DNA from: Micromonospora sp. RP3T | GTDB lineage: Bacteria > Actinomycetota > Actinomycetes > Mycobacteriales > Micromonosporaceae | Assembly: GCF_003027925.1 (NCBI RefSeq) | Contig: NZ_PYPS01000009.1 | Span: forward strand, 62,001-126,000 | Direction: 5' to 3' | DNA length: 64,000 bases | In this document: positions 41,832 to 50,052 of the stretch, piece by piece | How the letters are laid out: every line of letters starts with the position of its first letter | Position numbering within the stretch: position 1 is the stretch's first letter | Made by a program: the position numbers and the translations under genes | Notes under the pieces: generated by a model | Seen by the model: the letters and a program-made list of their open reading frames with translations, nothing else | The model's database searches: none | What the model was told of the DNA's origin: nothing

Positions 41832-43675
41832 CCCAGGTCCTCGCCGGAGTCGATGGCGTAGCTGCGGCCGTCACCGCCGTCGCCCCGGGAACGGTAGGTG
41901 CCACCGGTGCCGTTGACCGGCATCGGCTTGCCGGGGCCGGCCTGCGGCTTGCCCGGACCGACCGGCGGCTTCACCGGCGCCGCGCCCTTGCCCGGGGCGC
42001 CCGGCTTCGCCGACCCGGCGGCCGGGCCGGATCGGGACGACTGCATGCGCGGCAGCACCATCGTCGACTCGGCGGACGGGCCGGGACTCGGTCGCGGCTT
42101 GGGCCGGTTGGCCGGCGTCGCCGGAGTGGTCGAGCCGGCCGCCGCGACGGGGCGGGTCGCGCCGCCGGTCGGCGCGGGCAGGCGCGGTGCCAGCACCGCA
42201 CCGATGACCGGCGCGTTGACCTGCTCGAACTGCTGGAGGGCGGCGGTGATCTCACCGCTGCGGGTCTTGCCGGACTCGGCCACCACGATCACCGCGTCGA
42301 CGTAGCGGCCCAGGGCCTGGGCCTCCACGGCCTGGGTCGGCTGCCCGGTCTCGATCAGCACGTGGTCGAAGCGTGCGGTCAGCTCGTGCAGGATCTCCAG
42401 CAGACCGGCGACCGGCAGCTCCACCTCCGCGTCCAGCTCGCCGGGGACGAGCACCCGGAGCTGGCCGAGGCCCGGCACCGGCGCGAGCGCCTTGAGTGCC
42501 GGCACGTCGCGGCGGAGCACCGAGGCGAGGCTGTGCCGCCCCTCGGCGACGCCGGTGATGCCGCTGAGTGCCGAGTCCGGCTTGGTGGTGACCAGCGCGA
42601 CCTGCGCGCCGGTGCGGGCGTACGCGGCGGCCAGGTTGGCGGCGACGAACCCGGCGGCGGTGCCGGCCGAGCCGTCGCAGAGCAGGAGCTGACGACCGCG
42701 ACCGGCCTGGGCCGACTCGGGGACGGCGGAGAGCAGCACGTTGCGCAGCCGGCCCAGCTCGCGGGAGATCCGGTGGGTGGCGGGCAGGACGGAGAGCGAC
42801 GGCGGACGGGTGTTCAGCTCCAGCAGCAGCGGCAGGCCGACCCGGTCGGAGATGTCGCGCCCGCGCCGGATCCGGGTGTCGAGCCGGTCCAGCACCAGCG
42901 CCAGCACGATGCCGAGCAGCAGCCCCGCGCCCATGCCGCTGGCCAGGTTCAGCGTGCGGTTCGGCGAGCTGGGCCGCTCGGGCAGTCGGGCGTCGGAGAT
43001 GATCTCTCCGGGGTCGGAGTCGGCCGAGACCAGCGGGCTGAGCCGGTTGTTCAACCCGTTGAGCTGGTTGGTCAGCACGCTGCGGTCGGCCTCGGCACGC
43101 TCCCGCTCGGGGGAGTTGGCCGGGGCCGCCGCGATCCGTCCGGCGACGGCGCTGAGCTGCTTGTTGTAGTCGGCGATCTGCTGCTTGAGCGCGTTGACCT
43201 CGTTCTCCAGCGACTTCTGCGCGGTGGCCTTGCGCAGGTCGAGGTAGGCCTGCGCGAACGCGTGCGAACCGGCCTGCGCCTCGGCGGGGCTGCCCGCCTC
43301 GTAGGCGACCTGGAGGATCTGGCTGTTCGGCGGGACGCTGACGGTCACGGACTTGACCAGCTCGTCACCGCCGGTGGTGACCTTCATCAGGCCCTTGGCC
43401 CGCTCCGCCACCACGAGCGACCGGACCACCTGCGCCTCGGTGTCGAGGTTGACCTTGGCGTTCGGGTTGCTCTCCGCGCCGGAGCCGAGCGGGCGCACCA
43501 GCAGCGAGGTGGTCGAGGTGTAGCGCGCGTCCTGGACTTGGTTGATCGCCAGGCCGCCGGCCAGACCGAGGACCGCGGCGAGCAGCAGGATCCACCAGCG
43601 GCGGCGCAACCAGCCCAGGTACGCCATCAGGGCAAGACCGTCGGAGTCGTTCTCGGCCAAATGGGGTGAGGGCAT
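41828..43675 (-). CDS. Wzz-type chain-length protein fused to a degenerate BY-kinase-like domain
   Basis: A 615-residue protein from ATG 43675, first gene of the operon. Two helices (about 27-46 and 235-260) bracket an extracytoplasmic coiled-coil region (QKSLENEVNALKQQIADYNK), the Wzz plan. The cytoplasmic domain has the order of bacterial tyrosine kinases, but the P-loop reads LLLCDGSAGTAAGF: the invariant GK(S/T) lysine is absent. The later strand is RFDHVLIETGQP where an Asp is usual. A long Pro/Gly/Lys tail (about 500-615) follows, with only one Tyr pair near the end. So it is probably a non-catalytic scaffold controlling chain length. Function inferred. Confidence 0.85.
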   Translation of the reverse strand: MPSPHLAENDSDGLALMAYLGWLRRRWWILLLAAVLGLAGGLAINQVQDARYTSTTSLLVRPLGSGAESNPNAKVNLDTEAQVVRSLVVAERAKGLMKVTTGGDELVKSVTVSVPPNSQILQVAYEAGSPAEAQAGSHAFAQAYLDLRKATAQKSLENEVNALKQQIADYNKQLSAVAGRIAAAPANSPERERAEADRSVLTNQLNGLNNRLSPLVSADSDPGEIISDARLPERPSSPNRTLNLASGMGAGLLLGIVLALVLDRLDTRIRRGRDISDRVGLPLLLELNTRPPSLSVLPATHRISRELGRLRNVLLSAVPESAQAGRGRQLLLCDGSAGTAAGFVAANLAAAYARTGAQVALVTTKPDSALSGITGVAEGRHSLASVLRRDVPALKALAPVPGLGQLRVLVPGELDAEVELPVAGLLEILHELTARFDHVLIETGQPTQAVEAQALGRYVDAVIVVAESGKTRSGEITAALQQFEQVNAPVIGAVLAPRLPAPTGGATRPVAAAGSTTPATPANRPKPRPSPGPSAESTMVLPRMQSSRSGPAAGSAKPGAPGKGAAPVKPPVGPGKPQAGPGKPMPVNGTGGTYRSRGDGGDGRSYAIDSGEDLG

Positions 43676-44175
43676 CAGAGTCTGTCGCTCCCTTTCGACC
43701 GAGCCGGGCAGTCCACGGCACAGCTGGAACTGACCGTGACTTCGAGTGTCCCCGATCCGAACGTTGAGGGAAAGTCTGCTCACGTTCCGGTAAGCCTGCC
43801 CAGGTGTGGGCAGCCCGCGGAGAGATGGCCGATCTGTGCTGGCCATTCAGCGGGTTTCCCGGCGTCGGGCCCGACCTGCCCCCGGGAGTCGGCGTCGCCG
43901 CCGGCTCGCGTACGGAGCGGTGACGGAATCCTGACACATCCCCCCGGGTGCCCGTGGTCCCGGCCCACCGAGCCGGGCTCAACGCGGCTGACCTGGCGGG
44001 TCGCACCGCCGGCCGGATCCCGGCGACGGGAATCCCGAGGTGACCCGACCGGCCGGCCGGGATCCGTCCAACGGCCCCTTCAGTTGCCCAGGCCGCGCCA
44101 GTAGGTTGTCAGGGCGCGTCCGAGGGTCATTCACGTAAATCCGGGCGCGGTCGCACGGTTACGGGAGGAAACGTT
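43676..44175. other. 500-bp divergent intergenic region of the exopolysaccharide locus
   Basis: No gene is supported here. It holds the start regions of both operons. A spaced inverted repeat, CGGATCCCGGC (44014-44024) with its complement at 44056-44066, could form a leader hairpin for the rightward operon; GGGAGGA at 44163-44169 is the ribosome-binding site of GTG 44176. A short hairpin (GCCCAGGTGTGGGC) is around 43798-43811. Promoter boxes are not obvious by eye. Confidence 0.5.
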
Positions 44176-44652
44176 GTGGTGAGCGGGTCAACCGAGGGCT
44201 CGGGGCAGGTCCTGCTGGTCGGCTCCAGTGGCGGGCATCTGGCCCAGCTCCTGGCTCTCGAACCGTGGTACCGGGAACGCGGCCGGGCATGGGTCACCTT
44301 CGACACACCGGACGCCCGCTCGCTGCTCGACGGCGAGGACGTGGTCTGGGCGCACCACCCCACCACCCGTAACGTCAAGAACCTGGTCCGCAACGCGTTC
44401 CTCGCGCTGAAGGTGATCCGCCGACGCCGGGTGGACGCGGTGGTCACCACCGGTGCCGGCGTCGCCCTGCCGTTCGTGGTGGCGGCCCGGCTGCGCCGGA
44501 TCCCCACGGTCTACATCGAGGTCTACGACCGCATCGACAGCGCGACGCTGACCGCCCGGCTCTGCCGGCCGTTCCTCTCCGCGATGCTCGTGCAGTGGGA
44601 GGAGCAGCGCCGGATGTACCCGGAGGCGACCGTCGTGGGGAACCTCCTCTGA
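44176..44652 (+). CDS. Alg14/PssD-like glycosyltransferase subunit (membrane-anchoring half)
   Basis: A 158-residue protein from GTG 44176 with a good ribosome-binding site. It shows VLLVGSSGGHLAQLLALEPW at the N-terminus, TTRNVKNLVRNAFLALKVI in the middle and VVTTGAGVALPFVVAARLRR before IPTVYIEVYDRID, the Alg14/PssD/EpsE pattern. This family is the acceptor/anchor half of a split GT-B enzyme. Its stop overlaps the ATG of the catalytic half (TGATG), so the two halves are made together. Confidence 0.92.
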   Translation: MVSGSTEGSGQVLLVGSSGGHLAQLLALEPWYRERGRAWVTFDTPDARSLLDGEDVVWAHHPTTRNVKNLVRNAFLALKVIRRRRVDAVVTTGAGVALPFVVAARLRRIPTVYIEVYDRIDSATLTARLCRPFLSAMLVQWEEQRRMYPEATVVGNLL

Positions 44653-45230
44653 TGGGGCTCATTCCGCAGCAGCGGGACCGACGGTCCGCGCCCTACGTGC
44701 TGGTCGTGGTCGGCACCGACGTGCACCGCTTCGACCGCCTCGTCGGCTGGCTGGAGCGCTGGCACGCCGCCCGCCCCGGCGTCCGGCTGGTCCTCCAGTA
44801 CGGCCACAGCCGCCCGCCGGCCCTGCCCGAGGCCACCCCGTTCCTCGGCCACGAGGAGCTGCAACGCGCGATGGCCGAGGCCACGCTCGTGGTCAGCCAC
44901 GGCGGGCCGGCCACCATCACCGAGGCCCGCCGCACCGGCCACCTGCCGATCGTGGTGCCGCGCGACCCGGCCCACGACGAGCACGTCGACAACCACCAGC
45001 AGCTGTTCTCCCGGCGGCTGGGCGCGGCCGGCATGGTCCGGCTCTGCGAGACCGAAGCCGAGCTGCTCGCCGCGCTTGACGAAGGGCTCGCCGACCCGGG
45101 CCGGTTCGTGCTGGCCGCCGACCCCGGCCGGCCGGACCCGCGCGCCGAGGCGGTCGCCCGGGTCGGCGCCGTGATCGACGACCTGGTGGCCCGGCGGGTC
45201 CACCAACGGGCCGGCGGGCGGCGCGGATGA
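44652..45230 (+). CDS. Alg13/PssE-like glycosyltransferase catalytic subunit
   Basis: A 192-residue GT28 C-terminal-domain protein. The donor-binding features are VLVVVGTDVHRFDRLVGWLE at the start and LVVSHGGPATITEARRTGHL, VVPRDPAHDEHVDNHQQLF near the middle. Together with the Alg14-like protein it forms one split glycosyltransferase, by analogy adding the second sugar (glucuronate, glucosamine or galactose in known cases) to the lipid-linked primer. It overlaps both neighbours by 1-4 bp. Confidence 0.92.
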   Translation: MGLIPQQRDRRSAPYVLVVVGTDVHRFDRLVGWLERWHAARPGVRLVLQYGHSRPPALPEATPFLGHEELQRAMAEATLVVSHGGPATITEARRTGHLPIVVPRDPAHDEHVDNHQQLFSRRLGAAGMVRLCETEAELLAALDEGLADPGRFVLAADPGRPDPRAEAVARVGAVIDDLVARRVHQRAGGRRG

Positions 45231-46225
45231 GCGCCCCGGAGCCGGCACAGCCGCGGGTGCTCTTCGTCGGCGGTCTCGGCCGCAGCGGCTCCACGCTGCT
45301 GGAGCTGCTGCTGGCGCAGAGTCCCGACGTGTGCGCGGTCGGTGAGGTGGTGCACCTCTGGGAGCGGGCGCTCGGCGCGGACGAGCGGTGCGGCTGCGGG
45401 GAGCGGTTCACCGCCTGCCCGTTCTGGCAGCAGGTCGGGGAGCAGGCGTTCGGCGGCTGGTCCGCGATCGACCGGGACGACGTGCTGGCGCTCAAGGACC
45501 GGGTCGACCGGACCCGGCACATTCCCCGGCTGGCGAAGACCTCGCTCCCGCCGGAGCAGCTCGCCGACGTCCGCCGCTACGCCGACCTCTACACCCGGAT
45601 CTACCGCGCCGCGCTCGCGGTGACCGGGGCGCGGGTGGTGGTCGACTCCAGCAAGCACGCCTCGCTCGCCTTCGCGCTGAGCTGGGCCGACGGGCTCGAC
45701 CTGCGGGTGCTGCACCTGGTCCGGGACAGCCGGGCGGTCGCGTACTCCTGGGGCAAGCAGGTGCGCCGGCCCGAGGTGGTGGACGGCGAGGACTTCATGC
45801 CGACCTTCTCGCCGTTCGAGGTGAGCAAGCTGTGGACCGCGCAGAACGCCGCGTTCCACCTGCTCGCGCAGCGGGCGAAGGTGCTCCGGCTGCGCTACGA
45901 GGACTTCACCGCCGACCCGGCCGGCACCGTCCGCCGGGTGCGCGACTTCAGCGGCCTGCCGGACGACCCGGCGGCGCTGCGCATCCTGGCCGGCGACGCG
46001 CCGGACCCGGCGGCCGAGCCGGCCGCGCCGTTCCGCGCGCACAGCGTCGCGGGCAACCCGTTGCGGTTCAGCGGCGGCCCGCTGACGGTACGCCGGGACG
46101 AGGCGTGGCGGGACCGCCTGCCGCGCCGCAGCCGGGCCGTGGTCAGCCTGGCCACACTGCCGCTCCGAGTCCGCTACGGCTACCTGGGCCAGCGGGGATC
46201 CGACGAATCCGTGGAGAGAACATGA
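45227..46225 (+). CDS. Sulfotransferase family protein (third of three)
   Basis: A 332-residue PAPS-type enzyme. The phosphosulfate loop is VLFVGGLGRSGSTLLELLLA (about residues 11-30) and the 3'-phosphate site is VLHLVRDSRAVAYSWGKQV. CGCGERFTACPFW introduces a four-cysteine patch that might bind metal and is absent from the other two sulfotransferases here. It belongs to the rightward operon (ATGA overlaps on both sides). Its presence with the two leftward enzymes suggests three different sulfated positions or acceptors. Confidence 0.9.
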   Translation: MSAPEPAQPRVLFVGGLGRSGSTLLELLLAQSPDVCAVGEVVHLWERALGADERCGCGERFTACPFWQQVGEQAFGGWSAIDRDDVLALKDRVDRTRHIPRLAKTSLPPEQLADVRRYADLYTRIYRAALAVTGARVVVDSSKHASLAFALSWADGLDLRVLHLVRDSRAVAYSWGKQVRRPEVVDGEDFMPTFSPFEVSKLWTAQNAAFHLLAQRAKVLRLRYEDFTADPAGTVRRVRDFSGLPDDPAALRILAGDAPDPAAEPAAPFRAHSVAGNPLRFSGGPLTVRRDEAWRDRLPRRSRAVVSLATLPLRVRYGYLGQRGSDESVERT

Positions 46226-47136
46226 GTGGGCCGAGCATCTCGGTCGTCGTACCGACGCGGGACCGTCCGGAGCTGCTGCGCGCGGCGCTCGACGCCATCC
46301 TCAGCCAGGCGCACCCCGGCCTGATCGAGGCGATCGTGGTCTACGACCAGTCCGAGCCGGACCGGTCGCTGGAGTCCGACCGCGGTGACCGGCGGGTCCG
46401 GGTCATCACGAACACCCGCACCGCGGGGCTGGCCGGGGCGCGCAACACCGGCATCGAGGCGGCCACCGGCGACTGGGTGGCGTTCTGCGACGACGACGAC
46501 GAGTGGCTGCCCGGGAAGCTGGCCGCCCAGTTCGGGGCGCTCGACGCCCACCCGGACGGCGCGCTGGTGAGCTGCGGCATCCGGGTCAGCTACGACGACC
46601 GGACGGTGGACCGCTCGCTGGACCGGGCGCGGATCTCGCTGGAGGCGTTGCTCCGGGACCGGCTCACCGAGCTGCACCCGTCCACGTTCCTGATCCGCCG
46701 GGCCGCGCTGCTCGACGCGATCGGGCTGGTCGACGAGCAGATCCCGGGCAGCTACGCGGAGGACTACGAGTTCCTGCTCCGGGCCGCCCGCTACGCGCCG
46801 CTGGTCAACGTGGAGAGCCCGTACGTGCTGGTGCGCTGGCACAAGCGGTCCTACTTCGCGCAGCGTTGGGAGACCATCTCGACCGCGTTGCAGTGGCTGC
46901 TGCGCCGCTATCCCGAGTTCGCCACCGTGCCGCACGGCGAGGCCCGGGTGGCCGGGCAGATCGCGTTCGCGCAGGCGGCGATGGGCAACCGGCGGGACGC
47001 GGTCCGGTGGGCCCGGCGCACGCTGGCCCGTAACCCGAAGGAGCCGCGCGCCTACCTGGCGCTGGCGGTGGCGAGCCGGGCGGTGCAGGCCGACCGGGTG
47101 CTGCGCACGCTGCACAAGCGCGGCCGGGGCATCTGA
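46222..47136 (+). CDS. Family 2 glycosyltransferase
   Basis: A 304-residue GT-A enzyme. It starts ISVVVPTRDRPELLRAALDA, has VVYDQSEPDRSLESD before NTRTAGLAGARNTGIEAATG, and the metal-binding DxD is in VAFCDDDDEWLPGKL. ESYAEDYEFLLRA-type acceptor residues (SYAEDYEFLLRAAR) follow. The last 70 residues form helical TPR-like turns (AVRWARRTLARNPKEPRAYL). It would add a sugar to the lipid-linked repeat unit. ATG overlaps the previous stop; a strong hairpin follows. Confidence 0.92.
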   Translation: MSGPSISVVVPTRDRPELLRAALDAILSQAHPGLIEAIVVYDQSEPDRSLESDRGDRRVRVITNTRTAGLAGARNTGIEAATGDWVAFCDDDDEWLPGKLAAQFGALDAHPDGALVSCGIRVSYDDRTVDRSLDRARISLEALLRDRLTELHPSTFLIRRAALLDAIGLVDEQIPGSYAEDYEFLLRAARYAPLVNVESPYVLVRWHKRSYFAQRWETISTALQWLLRRYPEFATVPHGEARVAGQIAFAQAAMGNRRDAVRWARRTLARNPKEPRAYLALAVASRAVQADRVLRTLHKRGRGI

Positions 47137-47152
47137 GCCGTACGCGACGAAA

Positions 47153-47180
47153 CGGGCGGGCGACCGAGGTCGCCCGCCCG
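47153..47180. terminator. Strong bidirectional hairpin
   Basis: CGGGCGGGCGACC pairs perfectly with 47168-47180 around a 2-base centre (in practice a loop of 4-6), between the convergent genes ending at 47136 and 47201. Confidence 0.75.
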
Positions 47181-47200
47181 TCGTGGTCCGCCGGCCCGGC

Positions 47201-48871
47201 TCAGGCCACGCAGAACGCCTTCCACGCCTGGATGCTCGGCTGGTCGAGCAGCCGGAAGTCACCCTGGCTGACGGTCTGGTTGTAGTAGGCCACGAACTCC
47301 GGCCGCTGGCCGTTGAGGAAGCCGGACATGGACCGGATCCAGTCGGCCCGGCCGGCGCCGGCGTCACCGGGCACCAGGTCACTGCCGGTCTCCGCGACGC
47401 CCCACGGCTTGCCCAGCGCCTTCGACTTGCTGATCATCGGGCCGTAGATCTCCTGCGGCGAGGCGTACCGCTTCCACTTCTTGCCCCAGTTGTAGCAGTC
47501 CCAGCCGAGCGCCTCGATCACGTTGCCGCCCGGGTAGAACGCGTCGAAGCTGCGCCCGGACTTCGGGTCGAGCGTCCAGCACATCAGGATCAGCGTGTTG
47601 ATCAGCTTGGGGTTGCCCGCCTGGTCGGCCAGGCCGGCGACCCGCTTCCACGCCGTCCGGTACGCGTCGGTGCTGAACGCGCCGCGCTCGACGTCGTCCT
47701 CCGGTTCGTGGAAGTAGGACCAGTACACGTTGTGGTCGCGCGGGATCGAGGCGAACCAGGAGCGCAGGCGGGAGTCGTGCCGGCCGGAGTTGATCTCCTG
47801 GGGGGACGCCTTGAAGGACACCACCACGGTGCGGTCGACCACGTCGGCACGACTGCCCGACCAGGCCGGCGGCAGGCCGGGGAAGAAGATCCGGGCCATC
47901 TGGAGCTTGCCGAACGTCCGGTCGGAGCGGCTCAGCGCCTGGCCGAAGGTCTCCCCGTTCTGCACGCCGATCGACGCGCCGGGCAACGTCTCCCGCGTAC
48001 CGGCGAAGCCCTTGGCGCCCGGGGCGGCGGAGGCCGACGGTTTCGCGCCGGGCTTGCCGCCGAGGCCCTGGTCCGCGCTCGGCGCGGCGCCGGGCGTGGC
48101 CGGCGCGCCCAGGCCGGCCGACGGCGCCGGGCCGGCGCTCTTCGGCACCTCGCTGGCCTGCGGGTTGGTCGCGTCCGGCCGCAGCGCGGCCACTGCGACG
48201 CCACCGCCGGTCAGGGCCAGCGCGACTGCCGTCGCCAGCACCGCGCGCCAGCGCCGCCGGGGCCCGCCGGGCGGCGGGTCCGACGTGACCGGGGGAAGCG
48301 GCGGCTGGCCGGGACCGCCCGCGCCCGGCCGGGCGTCCGGCCCGGTGGGTACGCCTCCGGGCGGCGGCCCGGTCAGCGTGGCGGTCGCGGTCGTCGCCGC
48401 GCCCCACCCGGCGGATGCCTCCCCGCCCCAGCCGACGGGCGGGGTCCCGCCCCAGCTCGCGGACGCGGTCGTTTCCTCGGCCCAGTCCGCCGGCGCGGTG
48501 GGCGCGTCGCCCCAGCGGGCGGTGGCCGTCGTTCCGTCGCCCCAGTGGGCGGACGCGGTGGTCGTGCCGTCGGCCCAGCCGACGGGTGCCCGGTCGGCCA
48601 CGGCGTGCTCGACCCCCCGGCCGGGCGGCTCGTGCCCCGACCAGGCCGGCGCGGCGTCCACCCAGGACCGGTCCGCGTGACCAGGGCCGGGCAGCTCCCG
48701 CTCCGGCCAGGGCAGATCGCCGGGGGCATGTGCGTGGACCGGCATCGGTGGCGAGGTCGGAGTCTCCGGCCAGGGCAGCGCGGGGCCGCCTGATTGGCGA
48801 GAAATGTCCTGCCCCGGCCACAGGCCGGTCGGCTCCTCGAAAGCATCGTGCGGGTCTCGGTCGGCCGGCAT
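47201..48871 (-). CDS. Membrane-anchored GH26-like protein with Trp-rich cytoplasmic repeats
   Basis: A 556-residue type II membrane protein from ATG 48871 (AGGGAGG just upstream). Residues 1-100 are acidic and Trp/Pro-containing. Residues about 105-170 hold six or so short Trp-centred repeats such as ASAHWGDGTTATARWGDAP and ASASWGGTPPVGWGG. One membrane helix (WRAVLATAVALALTGGGVAV) is followed by an Ala/Pro linker and a TIM-barrel domain with acid/base Glu candidate in YWSYFHEPEDD and nucleophile candidate in WGVAETGSD, as in GH26. It would hydrolyse a glycan at the cell surface; the Trp repeats are unusual. Convergent with the GT2 gene. Confidence 0.8.
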   Translation of the reverse strand: MPADRDPHDAFEEPTGLWPGQDISRQSGGPALPWPETPTSPPMPVHAHAPGDLPWPERELPGPGHADRSWVDAAPAWSGHEPPGRGVEHAVADRAPVGWADGTTTASAHWGDGTTATARWGDAPTAPADWAEETTASASWGGTPPVGWGGEASAGWGAATTATATLTGPPPGGVPTGPDARPGAGGPGQPPLPPVTSDPPPGGPRRRWRAVLATAVALALTGGGVAVAALRPDATNPQASEVPKSAGPAPSAGLGAPATPGAAPSADQGLGGKPGAKPSASAAPGAKGFAGTRETLPGASIGVQNGETFGQALSRSDRTFGKLQMARIFFPGLPPAWSGSRADVVDRTVVVSFKASPQEINSGRHDSRLRSWFASIPRDHNVYWSYFHEPEDDVERGAFSTDAYRTAWKRVAGLADQAGNPKLINTLILMCWTLDPKSGRSFDAFYPGGNVIEALGWDCYNWGKKWKRYASPQEIYGPMISKSKALGKPWGVAETGSDLVPGDAGAGRADWIRSMSGFLNGQRPEFVAYYNQTVSQGDFRLLDQPSIQAWKAFCVA

Positions 48872-48975
48872 GGCCCTCCCTGGCTGTCGGCGGCCCGAGG
48901 TCTCGGGCTCAGGTCGGACGCGCATTCGCACCCGACGATAACCCCGATTCACCCTGGCCGTACGTACCGTCACTC

Positions 48976-49854
48976 TCAGCCGAACGCCTCACCCTGGTCG
49001 CCGGTGACGGCCGAAGCGGGCATCTCGACCCCGGTCCGGGCGATCGCGGCGAGCAGCCGGTCGGCCAACTCGGGGCGGCAGACCAGCAGATCGGGCAGGC
49101 GCGGGTCGGCCCGGTTGTAGCGCAGCGGAGAACCGTCGATCCGGGACGCGTGCATGCCCGCGCCCAGTGCCACCGCCACCGGCGCGGCGCTGTCCCACTC
49201 GTACTGGCCGCCCGCGTGGACGTACGCGTCGACCTCGCCGGTCACCACCGCGCACACCTTGACCCCGGCCGAGCCCATCGGGACGGCCCGGGCGTCCAGC
49301 AGCTCCACCAGCTCGCCCACGAACGCCGGCGGGCGGCTGCGGCTCACCGCGATCCGGATCGGCCCGTCGGTCGCCTTCGGCGTCGGGCAGGTGGTGCCGA
49401 GCACGACCGGCGCACCGTCCCCAGTGGTCCGCGCCGGCATGCCGACCGCACCGGCGATCAGTGCGCCGTCCGGCGCGGCGGAGCGCTGCCAGAGCGCCAC
49501 GTGCACCGCCCAGTCGTCCCGGCCGGCCTCGGAGAACTCACGGGTCCCGTCCAGCGGGTCGATGATCCAGACCCGGTCCGCCTCGTGCCGGGGCGCCCGC
49601 TCCCCGTCCGCCCAGGCGCGGCGCGCGTCGGCCTCCTCCTCGGAGAGCACCGCGTCGGCCGGACGCCACTGCGCCAGCGCCGCGGTCATCAGCTCGTGCG
49701 ACGCCCGGTCGCCGGCGTCCTTGAGCGCCTTCGGGTCGGCGAAGCCCTGCCGGTCCCGCAGCGCGGTGAGCGCCGCCCCGGCCTCGGTGGCCAGCCACTG
49801 CGCGAACTGCTGGTCGTCGAGCCGTCCCGTCTCGTCCTCGGTCACGAGCCTCAT
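48976..49854 (-). CDS. cysQ: 3'(2'),5'-bisphosphate nucleotidase (CysQ/IMPase family)
   Basis: A 292-residue metal-dependent phosphatase. Motif A-type VLSEEEADARRAW gives the acidic metal ligands, the signature is VWIIDPLDGTREFSEAGRD, and YEWDSAAPVAVALGAGM is the C-terminal motif with the CysQ-type EWD. It hydrolyses PAP (and PAPS) to AMP, removing the product of sulfotransfer. It lies directly behind the three-sulfotransferase locus, on the same strand as the GH26-like gene. ATG 49854 is used; ATG 49887 in frame is an alternative. PAP hydrolysis is inferred from the family motifs; an inositol-phosphate role is the alternative. Confidence 0.87.
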   Translation of the reverse strand: MRLVTEDETGRLDDQQFAQWLATEAGAALTALRDRQGFADPKALKDAGDRASHELMTAALAQWRPADAVLSEEEADARRAWADGERAPRHEADRVWIIDPLDGTREFSEAGRDDWAVHVALWQRSAAPDGALIAGAVGMPARTTGDGAPVVLGTTCPTPKATDGPIRIAVSRSRPPAFVGELVELLDARAVPMGSAGVKVCAVVTGEVDAYVHAGGQYEWDSAAPVAVALGAGMHASRIDGSPLRYNRADPRLPDLLVCRPELADRLLAAIARTGVEMPASAVTGDQGEAFG

Positions 49855-50052
49855 CCCCTGTCCCGCGGGTCTGCCGCGACCCGTCATCCTTCGGCGACCG
49901 GTGTCACCGGCGCCAGCGTCCGGTCGGATCGTAGACAGTCCCGAGCCGGCCTCGGTTCCCTGGCGGTGCTGGTCGCCGCCGGTGACCGCCCGCATGTTGA
50001 ACTTCGCGTGTATGCCGTTCGGACCCGGCCGGGCAGGCCCTAGGCTCTGCGC

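Noticed and set aside
30239..49854. Polyketide or nonribosomal-peptide biosynthetic cluster
   Set aside because: No KS, AT, A, C or carrier domains. The genes fit polysaccharide assembly instead.
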